Under the pieces are notes generated by a model. It saw nothing but the letters and a program-made list of their open reading frames with translations. It searched no databases and was not told the DNA's origin. Made by a program: the position numbers and the translations under genes. This document shows positions 10,280 through 22,409 of a stretch of DNA of 64,000 nt, piece after piece. The stretch is from NCBI GenBank assembly GCA_948474755.1, contig CAOLHI010002157.1, forward strand, positions 248,001 through 312,000, written 5' to 3'. This stretch comes from Ctenosaura bakeri (Eukaryota; Chordata; Lepidosauria; Squamata; Iguanidae). Every line of letters begins with the position of its first letter. Position 1 is the first letter of the stretch.

Positions 10280-11407
10280 CAGAAAAATACAAATGTATTA
10301 ATTAACTCTTTGTCAATGGATTAATTCTGCTGTCTTATTATTGATGTCCACAAGTGCAGCTGAGATTAATTTTTTAATATTTCACAACTGGCCAGGATTC
10401 ATCTCCACACTTGCTAGTAATTTTCTCTTCTATAGCCTGAAAATGCACTCTAGATAATTTTGCATAGTAGTATATCTGCATGTCAGGATCACTGGCTTGC
10501 TATGTTGAATGGCTCTTCAGAGCTGACAACTGGATAATAGCTTTACTTTTAGCCAGCAGAGGAACTCAAGAGCAAGAATGTAGAGATAATGTGAATATAA
10601 CTCATTATTCAAATATGCAAGTGATGAACTGAAAACAAAGAGGGAAGAGTAATAATGGTGTCATTATTTTTATTACTCTTGTTTTGCAAACGTAGCGTGA
10701 AACATTAAAGTAGATCTGGGAGAGATTTTTAGCTGTACAGTGACAAATTTACTTTCTTGGCAATATTGATAAAAGGAAAGTAGAGCAGACAGCTTTCTGT
10801 GGAAGGTGTGCTGCACTGGGAGATGTACTATTAAATGGGGTTTCCTCCCCCATTCCTTGCTGGTCTTTTTTGCTCTTTAAAATTCACATCATTACTTACT
10901 CTTTTTAAGACCTGATCAGTGACTGAAAGAAAAGTGCACTGTTGTTCTTGTGGTTCATTTTACTTAAGACTATCTTCAAAGCTTTTGTTTATGTGTAGCA
11001 TGACTAGCAAAGGCCAAAGAAAGCTTTTACAGAAACCTTTTTTTTTTCAGTACAATAAAAATTTGCAGAGCCAAACAAAAATAATGCATGAGTATCTTTT
11101 GAAAATCCAAAGGGAACCAGTGTAACGCAAGCCTGTGCAACTTGTAAGCCAGAAAGCTGAGTGTAACCTGCTAGTCATCATATATTTTTATATACCAGGT
11201 CCTGAAAGCTCCTCTCTTCCAATAGATAGTAGAAAGATGGATAGGCAGTCAGACAGATACAACAGATGAAAAAAAGAAAAAGAAAAAAGCTTCCAGTTCC
11301 AAGACTGTAGGCAATGGGACTCTTGTTCCACTGTGGGTCCCAGATGAAATCACATCTTTAAACTAAAGGATCTTGTCTAATTTTTTGATAGCTTCCCTTC
11401 CAAATCC
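10280..11407. other. Unique sequence, nothing recognised
   Basis: No gene or repeat family named. An A-rich GAAAAAG run lies at 11268-11288. Confidence 0.45.
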
Positions 11408-11410
11408 TAG

Positions 11411-11831
11411 GCCCTTTTCGCATGGCATTTTTGAAGCAAAAGGACCTCTTGAGCGTTGCGTAAATGTGAGGAGCGGTCTGCATGATGCACTCACATTTGC
11501 ACGACGCTCAAGGGCCTGACGTGGACTGCGCATGCACCTTTTCATTTTCAGCTCAAAGCTGAAAATGGTGCGCAGTCGCACATCGCTCCAGGGCCCCGCG
11601 CGCACTTACCTGGCGTGCGGTGCCTTGGGAGCCGGGCTGGTTGCGTGTCCTCTCCTCAGTGCAGCCTGCGAGGTCCCAAGCTGAACTGCAAACAGAAGAG
11701 GTGGGGCGCTCATGCGAGGAGGAAGGAGCTGCGGAGCCAAAGCAGCAAGGATGCAGCAGCGTTCCTTCCAAGCCTTCTTGTGTGAGAACCTCAACCCAGC
11801 AACACGAAAAGGTAAGGTGCAAAAAGGGCCC
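11411..11831 (-). mobile_element. Family H short DNA transposon, copy 4
   Basis: Starts GCCCTTTTCGCATGGCATTT, which is the complement of the right end of copies 1-3, and ends GTGCAAAAAGGGCC, so it lies in the opposite orientation. TAG occurs at both sides (11408-11410, 11832-11834). The interior shows the same GC-rich palindromic design (AGCTGAAAATGGTGCGC etc.). Confidence 0.82.
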
Positions 11832-11909
11832 TAGTCTTCTTCTGATTTTTTGACTGCAGTCTCCATTTTGATTAATGACTGAACCAAGGCATAATAAATA
11901 TTTATTCCA

Positions 11910-12180
11910 ATGTGTTCATTTACTTCAGAGTTAATACTCTGTGGTCAATCATTTTTTGTTTTCTTGATGTTGAACTACAAACCTAACTTGCACTTTTTTC
12001 CTCAACTTTCTTTAATAGTTGTTCCAGGTATTTGTTGTTTTCTGCTGTTAGGTTGGTATTATCTTATCTATGGTAAACTGTTTATGTTCCTTCCTCCAGT
12101 TTACACACTTCCTTTCTCCAAGTCCAATCCAGCTCTACATATGATGCGTTTATCATACAAGTGGCTAATCAAGTGATAAA
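11910..12180. other. Unique sequence
   Basis: An 88-codon frame at 11910-12176 has no recognisable similarity and no coding signs; not called a gene. Confidence 0.4.
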
Positions 12181-12184
12181 ATGC

Positions 12185-12680
12185 AGCCTTACCTGATCTC
12201 CTTGCCAGTTGGAAACCATTTTATTTCTCTATATTCTGTCCTGATGTTTTATCCTGAGTATAGGTCACACAACAGGCCAATCAATTTTTTTCACACATCC
12301 ATTTCATTAAGAGTGATCCATAGTTTTGTACGATCTGGGCAGTCAAAGGCTTTTCTTTAAGCTCTAAATCACAGGCTGATTATCTTTTGAATTTCTTTGG
12401 TGTGCTTTATCATCCATATGTCTATAACATATGGATGTGCCTCTTCTTCTTGGACATCTGGCATTTCTCACTCCATATATGGTAAAAGTCTTTGTTGTAG
12501 AATCATTTTGCTCAAAACATAAACTATTGGTCTCTGTAGCCCCATATTGTCTGTGCTGACTAATGGCAGCTCCATAGAATCTAATATGGGATATTTTCCT
12601 TGTGCTAGTACTTCTGGGCAAAGAACTCCTAACAGTATCAGTCCAAAGGCTTGGTGAACTTGATCCATCTTTCTCTCCTT
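12185..12680 (-). pseudogene. RTE/BovB LINE reverse transcriptase remnant
   Basis: On the minus strand broken frames read CPDRTKLW (about 12330) and WFPTGK-like peptides (about 12205), matching the FDCVDHNKLW and DWFxIGKG blocks of BovB reverse transcriptase as I recall the family. Upstream frames (12364-12668) carry stops and shifts. Only part of the RT domain is present. It is not functional. BovB is the likely helper of the SINEs in this window. Confidence 0.65.
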
Positions 12681-12908
12681 AGTAGATTTTCTATGGTAGG
12701 CTCAGTGATAGAAAGAGCTAGATAACAACAGCAGGATTACAGATGAAACACAAGGAGATTTGGACCATCCATACATCTCAGCGAATGTGGCGGGGGCATT
12801 GCACAACAAAGCCCTAGCAGATTTTGGCAGTAAGTAGTTGCAAATCATGAGTACTATGTAATTAACTCATTTTTTGGCAATAACTAGGGTGTTTCGGTTA
12901 CCCCAAAA

Positions 12909-13813
12909 TGTGGGTGACCCAGAGGTCCATCCACAATGCCAGTATCTCCATGTGACAATGAGGAATTAATTAGTTTTCCATCAATGTTTATGGGGTCCTT
13001 GCAGGAAAGAGCCAGTCAGAGACTCCAAAATAAACTAAAGTGTGTTTTATTGAAAGGTCCAGTCACACACACAAAAGATTCAAGCACTCACATACTCACA
13101 TAAGAGCCAATCGAAGGATAAAGGGAAGTCTGTTGTGGACAGTCAAGTTTTAGGGAATGAGCAATAATTAGTAGTCTGGAGAGCAGTGAAGAAAGCAGCA
13201 ATGTGGCTTAGACTTGTGCTTAAGGACAGTACTCTTTTGGAAATGAAAGTGACAGCATGGCATTCAGCAAGTGGGAAACTTTTTATATCTAAAATCTACC
13301 TAGAGGCCATGGGTGTGAATGGCTCTCTGGCTGAGCAAACAATGGAGGTTGCCACATGGACAATGGGATCCAGATGGAGTTAATGGTCTTAGGGTTAGGT
13401 GACAAAGAGTTAATGGCTGTCATAATAGCTCTGCAACAGGGGGCAGGAGAAAGAACAATGAAGGGAAATGTCCAGGTGTTAGAAAGAAGGACTGAAACAA
13501 TCAGTGGTTTGGTGGGAACTTTCTGTCACTATTGTGTGGTAGCAGAGATGTTACAGGATCAGCTTAATCCTACTATCTCTGGAGTTACCTGGTGATTAGC
13601 CTGACAATGCTCTCAGCTATGCCTGGAGGGGATCTTCTGACCTACTTTGCAAGCACATGTGTTCAGTCAGTGTTTTTCCTTTGCCCAGCCTGGCCTTACA
13701 GTCACCTTAGGATTTATTTCATATCACTGCCAATTAATGTATTTTGCCAATAAAATTATATTTTGCCAATTAAACCATATCAAATCTGGTATACAGTGTG
13801 TGGGCTGGTAACA
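12909..13813 (-). mobile_element. 0.9-kb LTR-like repeat, copy A
   Basis: About 905 bp, beginning TGTGGGTGACC and ending GGTAACA on the plus strand. Shares order and many blocks with 21458-22409 (for example GACAATGAGGAATTAATTAG, GTGTTTTATTGAAAG, GATGGAGTTAATGGTCTTA, ATTAATGTA...GCCAAT). AATAAA on the minus strand near 13046 suggests the LTR is in minus orientation. TG...CA boundaries fit an LTR, but no clean duplication was found. No pol sequence lies beside it. Confidence 0.65.
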
Positions 13814-14957
13814 TTTCTATGTTACGATTGTAACATTCTTAAGTTATGATTGTAACTAAAGAATAACATACCTTGCAATTATAATTTAAGGCATAACATT
13901 TTTTTGTGATGTAGCTGGCACTCTTTAGTTGTAGTTACAGAGATGCAGCCTCACTAAGTAGTGAAGTAGGAAAGAGGAATATCACATGCCTCAAACACTG
14001 CTCATGTTTTGTTACATGTATTGAGGCAAAAAAGGAAGAACATGTTTTGTACACTTTGGAGAAGTTAATTTTTTTGCACCACACATTCCAAAATTCCCTA
14101 GCTGCCAGGAGCATTGGATTTTCACATTTGTCATCCAAAAAAGGTAACTTTTCCAAACTCTGATTTTATGGCACACCCAACTGGCTTGTAGGATTCAGAT
14201 TTTTTAATAATTACTTTCATAGTTACTTTTGAGAAACCACAAAGCAAAGTGTCTTTTTTAAAAAAAAAAGCCTATGAAGGCAACTAATTACTTTGGGGTC
14301 ACAGAATTATAACTGTAATAATTTCTCAAAAGTAATTTGAATAACTTTGAACCTGACTCTGGAAATCCCACTGTGCTCTCAGCATATCTGCTTTATATCC
14401 TTAACAAACGAAAGTAACGCTTGTAATTCTTTGTTTATGTATTTACTGATGACAACCCAGCATTAGGAGAACATGCTGAAGGTATGTTAGGTATGATATG
14501 TGGACATAGATACCGTTTGTTAATTTTGTGGGGTTCATTCTTGACTGCTTATTAACATTTTTAAAATTGTTTATGAATGGCCATTTCAAGGATTAAATAA
14601 AAATTATTTATTGGTTGTTTCCTTTATAATTATTCTGCTCTTAAATGTATATACTTTAATCTGGAGCTATATAGAACTCATTTAAAATTCCTGATTTTCT
14701 TGGATTCACATAGTTAAAACTAACATTCAATTGACCTGACCACTAAACATTTTTGATAATAATGATTGATCATAGCTTTCTCTAAAAAAAACCCTGAGGT
14801 TTCTCAATAAACGTTCATGAAATTAAAATAAATCTGTGAACTGACCCGTTGCAAAACAGTAGATTTGCATGCTAAAATGGTGGTAGTATAATAAATTGCA
14901 AAACCAGCCAGAGGTCATCCTGTGAGTCCTTTGAGACTTACTGAATATTCTTATTCA
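13814..14957. other. Unique AT-rich sequence
   Basis: Nothing recognised. Short repeats of GTAACATTCTTAAG-like sequence lie at 13808-13870. Confidence 0.45.
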
Positions 14958-14961
14958 GTAA

Positions 14962-15390
14962 GGCCTTTTCTGCATTTTGTTTTTAAAACGGGGCAGCGCA
15001 TCCTCCAGTGAGGACGTTTGCACTTGGGGGCGAACTGGGTCTGGACTACTTTCTGTAGTTTCGGACTTCAGCCTGCTCCAGAACGACCAGAACTGGTGGT
15101 TCACTGTGCTATTGAAAGACCACTTTAAACAGTCCGTCGCTGCGCTCCTGTGTAGATCTGCAGGCTCGCATCAGCACGAGGCTGCAGATCTTCCGGGGGC
15201 GGGCTTCTGGCTGGTGAGCTTCTCCGGTTGATGGAGAGCCTCCACCAACCGGAAGCCTCCATTTTCGTCCCCGAAGAAGTGTGTAGCGCGGGCACGCACA
15301 GCTCCGGATCAGCATGGATCGTCAGAGGGAGCACGCCAGGACGGTGAGTAATAGACTGCCCCGTTTTCTTCCCAAAGTGCGAAAAAGCCC
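14962..15390 (+). mobile_element. Short DNA transposon, subfamily H2, copy 1
   Basis: 429 bp, ends GGCCTTTTCTGC and GTGCGAAAAAGCCC, flanked by TAA on both sides (14959-14961, 15391-15393). The ends match family H but the interior differs: it holds a hairpin (AGATCTGCAGGCTCGCATCA with its complement to 15190) and the phrase TCCTCCAGTGAGGACG. The same interior is found inverted at 45727-46177. No transposase. Confidence 0.83.
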
Positions 15391-15402
15391 TAAGTCTCAA
15401 GA

Positions 15403-15605
15403 GACCCTTTCACACTACACAGTTATAGTGATAGAATTCCATTTTAACTGCTGTGGCTTACAGTTTCAGGACAGATATTTAGAATTCTCATCCAGAGAGC
15501 TCCTCTGTTGCCACTGACAAAACTACAAATCCCAGGAGTCCAGAAGAGGCACCAATGGCAGCTAAGGTGGAGTCATAGTGCTGTAATTATACAGTGTGAA
15601 AGGTC
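15403..15605 (+). mobile_element. Family B short DNA transposon, copy 2
   Basis: Ends GACCCTTTCACACTACAC and ACAGTGTGAAAGGTC are inverted repeats; interior ATAGTGATAGAATTCCATTT matches other family B copies. It starts 12 bp after the H2 element, so two related elements lie end to end. Confidence 0.78.
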
Positions 15606-15609
15606 CCCT

Positions 15610-18600
15610 CATCAGCCCTGGGCCTTCCTCTCATCAGCACATTGAAGTGCCACTTTATCTGAACCATGTTGCATATAGAGGCTGATTCAAGGAAATAATT
15701 TTGAGGGTTACAGTGTTGATCATATCAACTAGTAATTTCTGAAAGTTTTCATTTTCAACCTATTTGTATTCATTTTTGCTGATTCTTTTGAATGTATAGG
15801 GGAGGCGTTGAGTATTGATTGTGTATTGATTGCAGGCAACATATATTGTTATTATGGTTCTTTTTTGCTATTTTCACTGAAACTTGCATGTTTCAGTCTG
15901 ATGTTCTCTTGGCATATATTACTGTGTTCCCTGCACTGCATTGTTTTCCACATATAGCAAGAAAGTGACATTTTTTAAAAAAAATAAACTATGGCCTAAA
16001 CCCACTTACCAGTCCCCACTAGAGTATAAGCACTAAATCATCTTCTGAGTAGTAAGTCAACCTTTATATGAATTCCACTGTAACCCTTGCGTATACTATA
16101 GTTGGGACTAATAATAGGATTCAGATCTCAACTATCTATGTGACACCTCGCTGTCATAACATCCAGTTTAGTCAACAATGCAATCTGGAGAGCAGAATTT
16201 TAGTTATTTATTATATATGCTGTGCTTGATTTTGGACAATTAATAGCTGGATACTTCATAAGTCATTTTATTTCTGGGAGGTAAACATATTCTAAAAAAT
16301 TAAAAGTGAAGAGGAGAAGGAAAGAAGAACACATTGTGTAAGACTAAAATATGATGGAGGAGCTAAGGAAAAGATAAGGGACTTCATTAATTTTAGTGAA
16401 ACAATATTGTTTTTTGATATGCGTTCCTAACCAATTATTTCCCTAGACATTAGCACAGATAATAGTTGTAAACAGAGAGTGAAACATGGCTACATAATTT
16501 ATGCGATATTTTTACAAGTAAGAGATGATCCCATATGTTGAAAAGGTATACAACAGAACCTACAGGTTACGTTTCCCATTAGCTGCCTTGCTGTTTATAA
16601 CTCTGTTTATGACAGAGCATGCAAATTTTCCACTCTAATACACAAAATGCTATTATTTTTCCCCTGCAAATCCAATAGAGAGCACAAGAACAGAAGAACT
16701 AACACGCTGGTTCAGACAAGAAAGTTTATCTAATCCTGAGATTTGTCTCCAAACATGGCCAGCCAGGTCCACAAAGAAAACAGAAAAAGGCATGGCCCTG
16801 TACAACATTCTGTGGGGCAGTGGTGGCAAATATTTGACCCACCAAATATTTTGGAGTTGAACTCTCAGAAGTCGCAGTTGCTATGGGCAAGGATATTATG
16901 GAAGTTGGAGCATGACATCTGGAGATCCAAAGGGCCCCCTTGTGTGTCCCAGTCAAGTATACCATTTCTCTGGACAAAGGCCCAGTTTCAGCTACCCTGG
17001 TTAGTAGCCAAGCTTAGATTTATTTTCCTTTTGTCTCTGTAGGCATTTTAAAGCTATCTAAACTAGAGGGCATGGCAGCTTGTTCGAGTATTTAGTTCCA
17101 TTTGTTGATTTACTCCAGTGTAAATGGGAGACAAAAAATTTCCTCTACTAGATAAATAGACAGACAGATAATCAGATGGATAAAGATGACTAACAGTTAT
17201 TCAATATAAATTTTAATTGGCTGAAAGCCTTACTAGTGTTCTGCAAAAACAAGCAGAAAAAGGTTGGATAACTATATATCTGGCAGCATAGACTATTTAA
17301 TGGCCTATACATACAATTTTATTTCTAACATAAGAGTGTGATTATAAGGTATCAGAACAAATATTCCACAATGACTAGGTCGTTTTTCTTTCTTTCCTTT
17401 TCTTCTTTAAGGTAGCAATTCATTTCCATCAGTAGAAAACAATCATAACTATGAATACATTTTCTCTATTAATACTTATTCTTTGATGCATAAACAATCC
17501 CAATTGAAATTGTAGCTGGTTTTCTTCCCAGTCTTTCAATGGAAAGAAACTGATCTACAGAAGAATGAAGGGTTGGTAAGTGGAATGCATTTCATCTGTT
17601 TGAAATAACCACAAAACTCACAGCACTAAGAGAAAAAAATATTCCTTAATGAGTATCGCACTAGTCAGCACCAAAAATAGTGCAATACAGAATTGCATTT
17701 CCTCTGTCACAAGGATGACTGACATTTAATTATTGTCTATTTTTGTGCTGATAATTTCATCCTTATCATTCATTGTTAAATCCTTTTCGAACCCCAAGAA
17801 AAATGAGATCAAGTGACAAAAATGAGATAATGAGATCATGTGCAATAGAATAAAATTATATCTTGTAAGTAAGAGGCAATTCAGAAAAGCAGGTTATTTT
17901 ATGGGGCTGTATAAGCTTTGTAAGGGAATGTGAATTAAATATGGTAAGCTTAGAGGGGGAAAAAATCTCTGGAAAGGGTTTGGCAGTGCTTGCAAGCCCA
18001 GCTGACTCCTTGGTTACAATTTCCTAGCATATACCTTATGAGATAATATAAACTCAGTAGATAGCTCAAAGAGGCCATGAATTTCAGTCTTATTAAAAAG
18101 AAAAAGAAGAAGCCACCTCTGTCAAGCTCCCTTTCAACTCTGTGTTCCTTTTATACTTTCATGAATCTTTTTCAATGCCAGCTGGTCAGAGTGGCTATAA
18201 ATCCCAAACCTATTTTTATCAGCTTTCAGTATGTTTCCCACTTTTTTTTTCTTTTTTGCCAAATCCATTATATTATCCAAGACCTCTGTGACCCCACACT
18301 TGAGTGACTTTCCTTAGACGCAGAATAATACATGAAATTCTGAAGAATTTCTGAACCCCAACTACATTCTTCACTTTTTCCTATATTTTTACAGAATCAT
18401 GTCCAAGGTCTTCTTGCCCAACAGTCTTCGACGATATAGAAAACTCAGCACAGACACCTATCATGTTCAGATGACCTTCACAGAGGCATTTTGTATTTTG
18501 AATGACTTAAAATTTCTGGACTTTGGGATTCAAGGCAGCTTACTTAGACTTAAGTATTCAGTCAGTTTTTCCAAATATGATTTTGACCTATTATTTTTCT

Positions 18601-18778
18601 TAGAATAAACATAATAACATAGGCATTAAGTATAAATTCATTGGTATATCACAAGTCGATATTGTTACAGGAAAGCTATGATTCTGTCTGTGTGACACAG
18701 AACAGAATCTCAGCTTTTAGATGGAAGGGGGTCAAGTGCTTATTTCACTGAAGGGAAAATTTCCAAAAAGACAATAAT
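15610..18778. other. Mostly unique sequence
   Basis: No gene supported. A family E tract lies at 16815-16930 (AATATTTTGGAGTTGAACTC, then GACATCTGGAGATCC). A fragment shared with other loci lies at 16095-16135 (ATAGTTGGGACTAATAATAG). The frame at 18399-18608 has no recognisable content; its part GGATTCAAGGCAGCTTACTT (18529-18548) belongs to a dispersed repeat. Confidence 0.45.
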
Positions 18779-18779
18779 C

Positions 18780-19050
18780 AAATCTTCAACTGCCACTAGA
18801 AGCCAAAATAACTAAACTGAAGCTATCGTACTTTGATGTATCATGAGATAACAAAAGCAATAATACTCAGTAAAGTGGAAGGCTCTTGGAAAAGAAGACA
18901 ACCACTTTACAGGTGAGTTAATTCAGTAAAGGAAGTCATGGCCCTGAGCTAGCAAGACCTCAGCAGGACTGTTGATGACCAGAATTCATGGAGGTCTCTC
19001 ATTTATAAGGCCACCATAGGTTGAAGGTGGCCTGATGAGAATTAACAACA
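18780..19050 (+). mobile_element. BovB/RTE LINE 3' end, decayed
   Basis: Parallel to the better copy at 34700-35090: AGAAGCCAAAATAACTAAAC, GTGGAAGGCTCTTGGAAAAG, CATGGCCCTGAGCTAGCAAG and a tail AATTAACAACA. The reading frame is disrupted. A 5'-truncated old copy. Confidence 0.7.
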
Positions 19051-19489
19051 TTTCATCAGCTGCAAAATTATACTTTTTCACTAACAAAAATTATATTCTT
19101 GAGTGAGAAGATATATGTTTGTACTTAAAGTTAGATGCTCTGATCTTCCAAAATGTTCTTCGCCCCTCAATGCCAGAGCTAGGCAGCCTAATGCAGATGT
19201 TTTGGATTAAATTCCCAGAATCACTGACCACTGGTGAAGTGAGAGCAGTGGGTTGGATCCAAAGAAAAAAGTGGAAGGAAAATGGCAATCAGAACTTAAT
19301 ATGTGTGCTTTGGGCGATCAGTCTGGAAGACAAAGCAGGAGAAAAAGGTCTGATCTAATATGTGAAAAATGTTTAGCTCCAAATATGTAAAACTTGAATC
19401 CAACATTTTTTTTCAGTATGAATCTATATCTATATCTCTACCTATAGACAAGGAGATCAAATAATCCATATAGTAATTAAATGTCTTAA

Positions 19490-19690
19490 AGGGACCAGTT
19501 CTTGGAAGCTAAGCAGGATCAGCCTTGGTTAGTAATTGAATGACAGGTTGCTAAGGAACACCAGGTGCTGTAGGCTATATTTCAGAGGAAGGAAATAGCA
19601 ACTCGCCTCTTGAGTATTCCCTGCCTAAGAGTACAGGGTCGCCATAAGTCAACAGGCAACTTGAAGATACATAGACACACAGACAGAGAT
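19490..19690 (+). mobile_element. 5S rRNA-derived SINE
   Basis: The head contains TTGGAAGCTAAGCAGGATCA and CACCAGGTGCTGTAGGCTA, matching the 3' half of vertebrate 5S rRNA (box C region). It is followed by a Sauria/BovB-like body and tail (CAGGGTCGCCATAAGTC, GCAACTTGAAG). This joins a 5S promoter head to the same tail used by the tRNA-headed SINEs, a class 3 SINE design known in squamates. A 5S gene is ruled out by divergence and the attached tail. Confidence 0.87.
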
Positions 19691-19751
19691 GTGGATATAC
19701 ATTTAAGAATATGTATTCTATGTAAAATAAACACAAAACACAATATGTTGC

Positions 19752-20726
19752 TATTTTTAAAAATTATTTTATTATATTTATTTAAAAAAATAAAATAAAT
19801 ATATCCAAATATACATCTATGTGTATTCTTTTCATTCATTTTTAACAAATATTCTTATTTTTAAAATACATAAAACTCTTATCTTCTTCCCTCCCCCATT
19901 TCTATTCCTCCTTCTCCCATCCCATTATCTATCTTCCATGGTATTACTTTTCACTTGGGATTATCCCTATATCAGATGATATTTGTTCCTACTAATTGAT
20001 CTCCTTGTGTCTATATTATGAAATTTCTGTTTTATTTAGTATATACAATACTATTTTGTAAAGCTTTTGAAAGATTTTTTCAACTATTTTTATATTGATA
20101 ATTTATTTTTCTCCTTCTTGATACATTCTAATGTCAGTTTCCAATCTTTCTCAAATTTCTGAATGAATGCATCTTTTAATAATAATGTCAATTTCTCTGT
20201 TTCCATCCTGTCCATTATTTTCAATAAACAATCGTATATCAGGGACTTCTAATCAGATTCCCATTTTTGTGCATAGCTAATTCTCACTGACATAACAAAA
20301 TATATTAGTTTTGATTTTTTTTCCCAATACAGGGTAGTTGCCAATCATATTCAACAAACATAACTCTGGTTTTAATTCAAATTTCATTGCAAGAATTTTT
20401 GTTATTAACATATAAATGTTTCTGGTATCTTTTAGTTTTGGAACAAAACCACCACATGGGAAAGACAGTTCCTCCATTTTACTTACATTTCCAACAGATT
20501 TCTTCTTTTGTTTTATGTATTTGGGATAGTTTCACTGGTGTCATGTACCAATGATATAACATTTTGTAGTAATTTTCCTTCAAATCGATATTTAATGTGA
20601 GTTTTAAGTCCTTTAAAAGTTATTTTAAAGGGCATCTTTAGAGGCCTTTTGCTATAAATTGTCACAGTTTTATGCCATTCCATCATAAGCAGTCCATGGT
20701 GTTGAAGGGTGAATATGCATATGCTG
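19752..20726 (-). mobile_element. L1 LINE 3' end (ORF2 C-terminus and 3' UTR), decayed
   Basis: On the minus strand, frames near 20420-20600 read [14 protein letters not shown] and FPMWWFC, matching the L1 ORF2 C-terminal blocks seen more clearly at 32510-33180. The 3' end is T-rich on the plus strand near 19752-19790. TATGTTGC occurs at 19744-19751 and 20727-20734, a possible short duplication. Several stops and shifts show an older copy. Confidence 0.72.
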
Positions 20727-20739
20727 TATGTTGCCAGTA

Positions 20740-21455
20740 GTACGAAGAAAGATAAACAAATGCAGACGATCAGTGGGAAAACTTAATTGCAAAGCATGTT
20801 AGATATCATGCTTTAAGGATAGCCACTCACAACCTGGTACTTCCTAGCTTTGTTGGACTAGAAAGCCCACCATACCAAGATAGGAAATGGATATTGGGCT
20901 TTTTATACATCAGTAAACACCAAACAGGAGAAGGCATTTTAAAATTCCCCAAAGAGCACTTTAGAATGAATCAGCAACCCAAGGTATCCCCTGAGGGTAT
21001 TGTATCAACCATAGTATTATATGCAATTTTCTCCATCAATTTTTGGTTTATAATATAAATCTTAACAATTAACACATTGACAACTTAATGCTTAAACATT
21101 TTCCTTACTCAATATTAGATTTCCAAGCTCACTAATAGTTAATGAAACGTTCAAATGCTAATAAAATGTTCAGATCTCTGGTGTAGATGGTATCTGGTGA
21201 GCAGCAATCAAAAAAAAGGAGGAAGAATTGAAGCAAAGTTTGATACAGAATGAATTGCTGCTGTGGAAGGCTCAAAGAGTACATGTCTCAAGAAGCTGGA
21301 CCAGCACTTTATTTTTCCTCTCTCAAATAAGAACAAAACTGCATATTGCTAATTAATTGGGAAGCTCTGCAAACATTTCTGTAAGTGCACCTGACTGAAT
21401 ATGCTTATGAAGCTTCCACAAACAGGAATCCAGATGAGACAGGTCTTATCCCCAA
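20740..21455. other. Unique sequence
   Basis: Nothing recognised. Confidence 0.45.
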
Positions 21456-21457
21456 AC

Positions 21458-22409
21458 TGTGAGGGACTCAGGGGTCCACCCATGATGCCAGTACCTCCCT
21501 GTGACAATGGGGAATTAATTAGCTCCAAATTAGGAGGCCTGTGAGAGAAGGGTAACTTAACGAGATTTTTCCACCAATGTTTATGAGATCATGCAGGAAA
21601 GAACCAGTCAGAGAATCAAAATGTAAACTGAAAATGTGTTTTATTGAAAGATTCACACATGCACACAACACAGTCAAACCCTCACACACTCACACAAGGA
21701 CTAACTGAAGGTAAAGGGAGGAAAGTTGTGGATAGAGGACCTTTAGGGTTCGGGTGATAATTACTGGTCCAGAGACAAGTGAAGATAAGTGGTGATGTGA
21801 CGTAGGTAAGCACCTAAGGGCAGTTCTCATTTGGGAATCACATGGACAGGGTGGTGTTCAGTAAGTTGAGAGATTGCTCAAAATCAAGGGATTTTATACC
21901 CAAAATCTACCCTACGGTTACGGGTGTGAATCACTCATCCAGCAAAGTGGACAATGGGAGCTGCAACACAAGCAATGAGGTCCAGATGGAGTTAATGGTC
22001 TTAATGTTTAGGCGACAAAGGGGTAATGGCTGTCATCATAGCTCTGTATTGTGAAGACGTTGAGAAGACAAAGCAGGGAAACATCTAGATGTGAGGGATC
22101 AGGGTTAAAACAATCACAGTTCAGTGGGAACATCCCTTTTCTGCTCCAGGATGTCCAGCTCTTAGCATAAGCCTATTGTTTCTAGAATTGCCTTGCAATC
22201 TGCCTGACAATGACTTTGGTTTCGCCTAGGAGGGGTATGTGACTGACATGCTTTGTTATCGCATGTTTATAATCAATTTTCCTCTTTCCAGCTTGACCTT
22301 TCAGTCACCTCTGGCTCCATTTTAAACCAATACCAATTAATGTAGTGCCAATCAAATAATATTTGCCAATTAGACCATATCAATCTTGAGGGGGTGTGGG
22401 GCTGTAACA
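21458..22409 (-). mobile_element. 0.9-kb LTR-like repeat, copy B
   Basis: About 952 bp, TGTGAGGGACTC to GCTGTAACA, collinear with copy A at 12909-13813 but clearly diverged. It holds an extra ~45 bp near 21521-21565. AATAAA on the minus strand lies near 21640. Both copies are preceded on the left by CCCCAAA, which could be a leftover of the primer-binding region if this is an LTR; that point is uncertain. Confidence 0.65.

Noticed and set aside
19490..19600. 5S rRNA gene
   Set aside because: The 5S match is partial and diverged and continues into a SINE tail.
12909..22409. A single provirus bounded by the two 0.9-kb repeats
   Set aside because: The DNA between them contains other transposons and no gag, pol or env, and the copies are well diverged.
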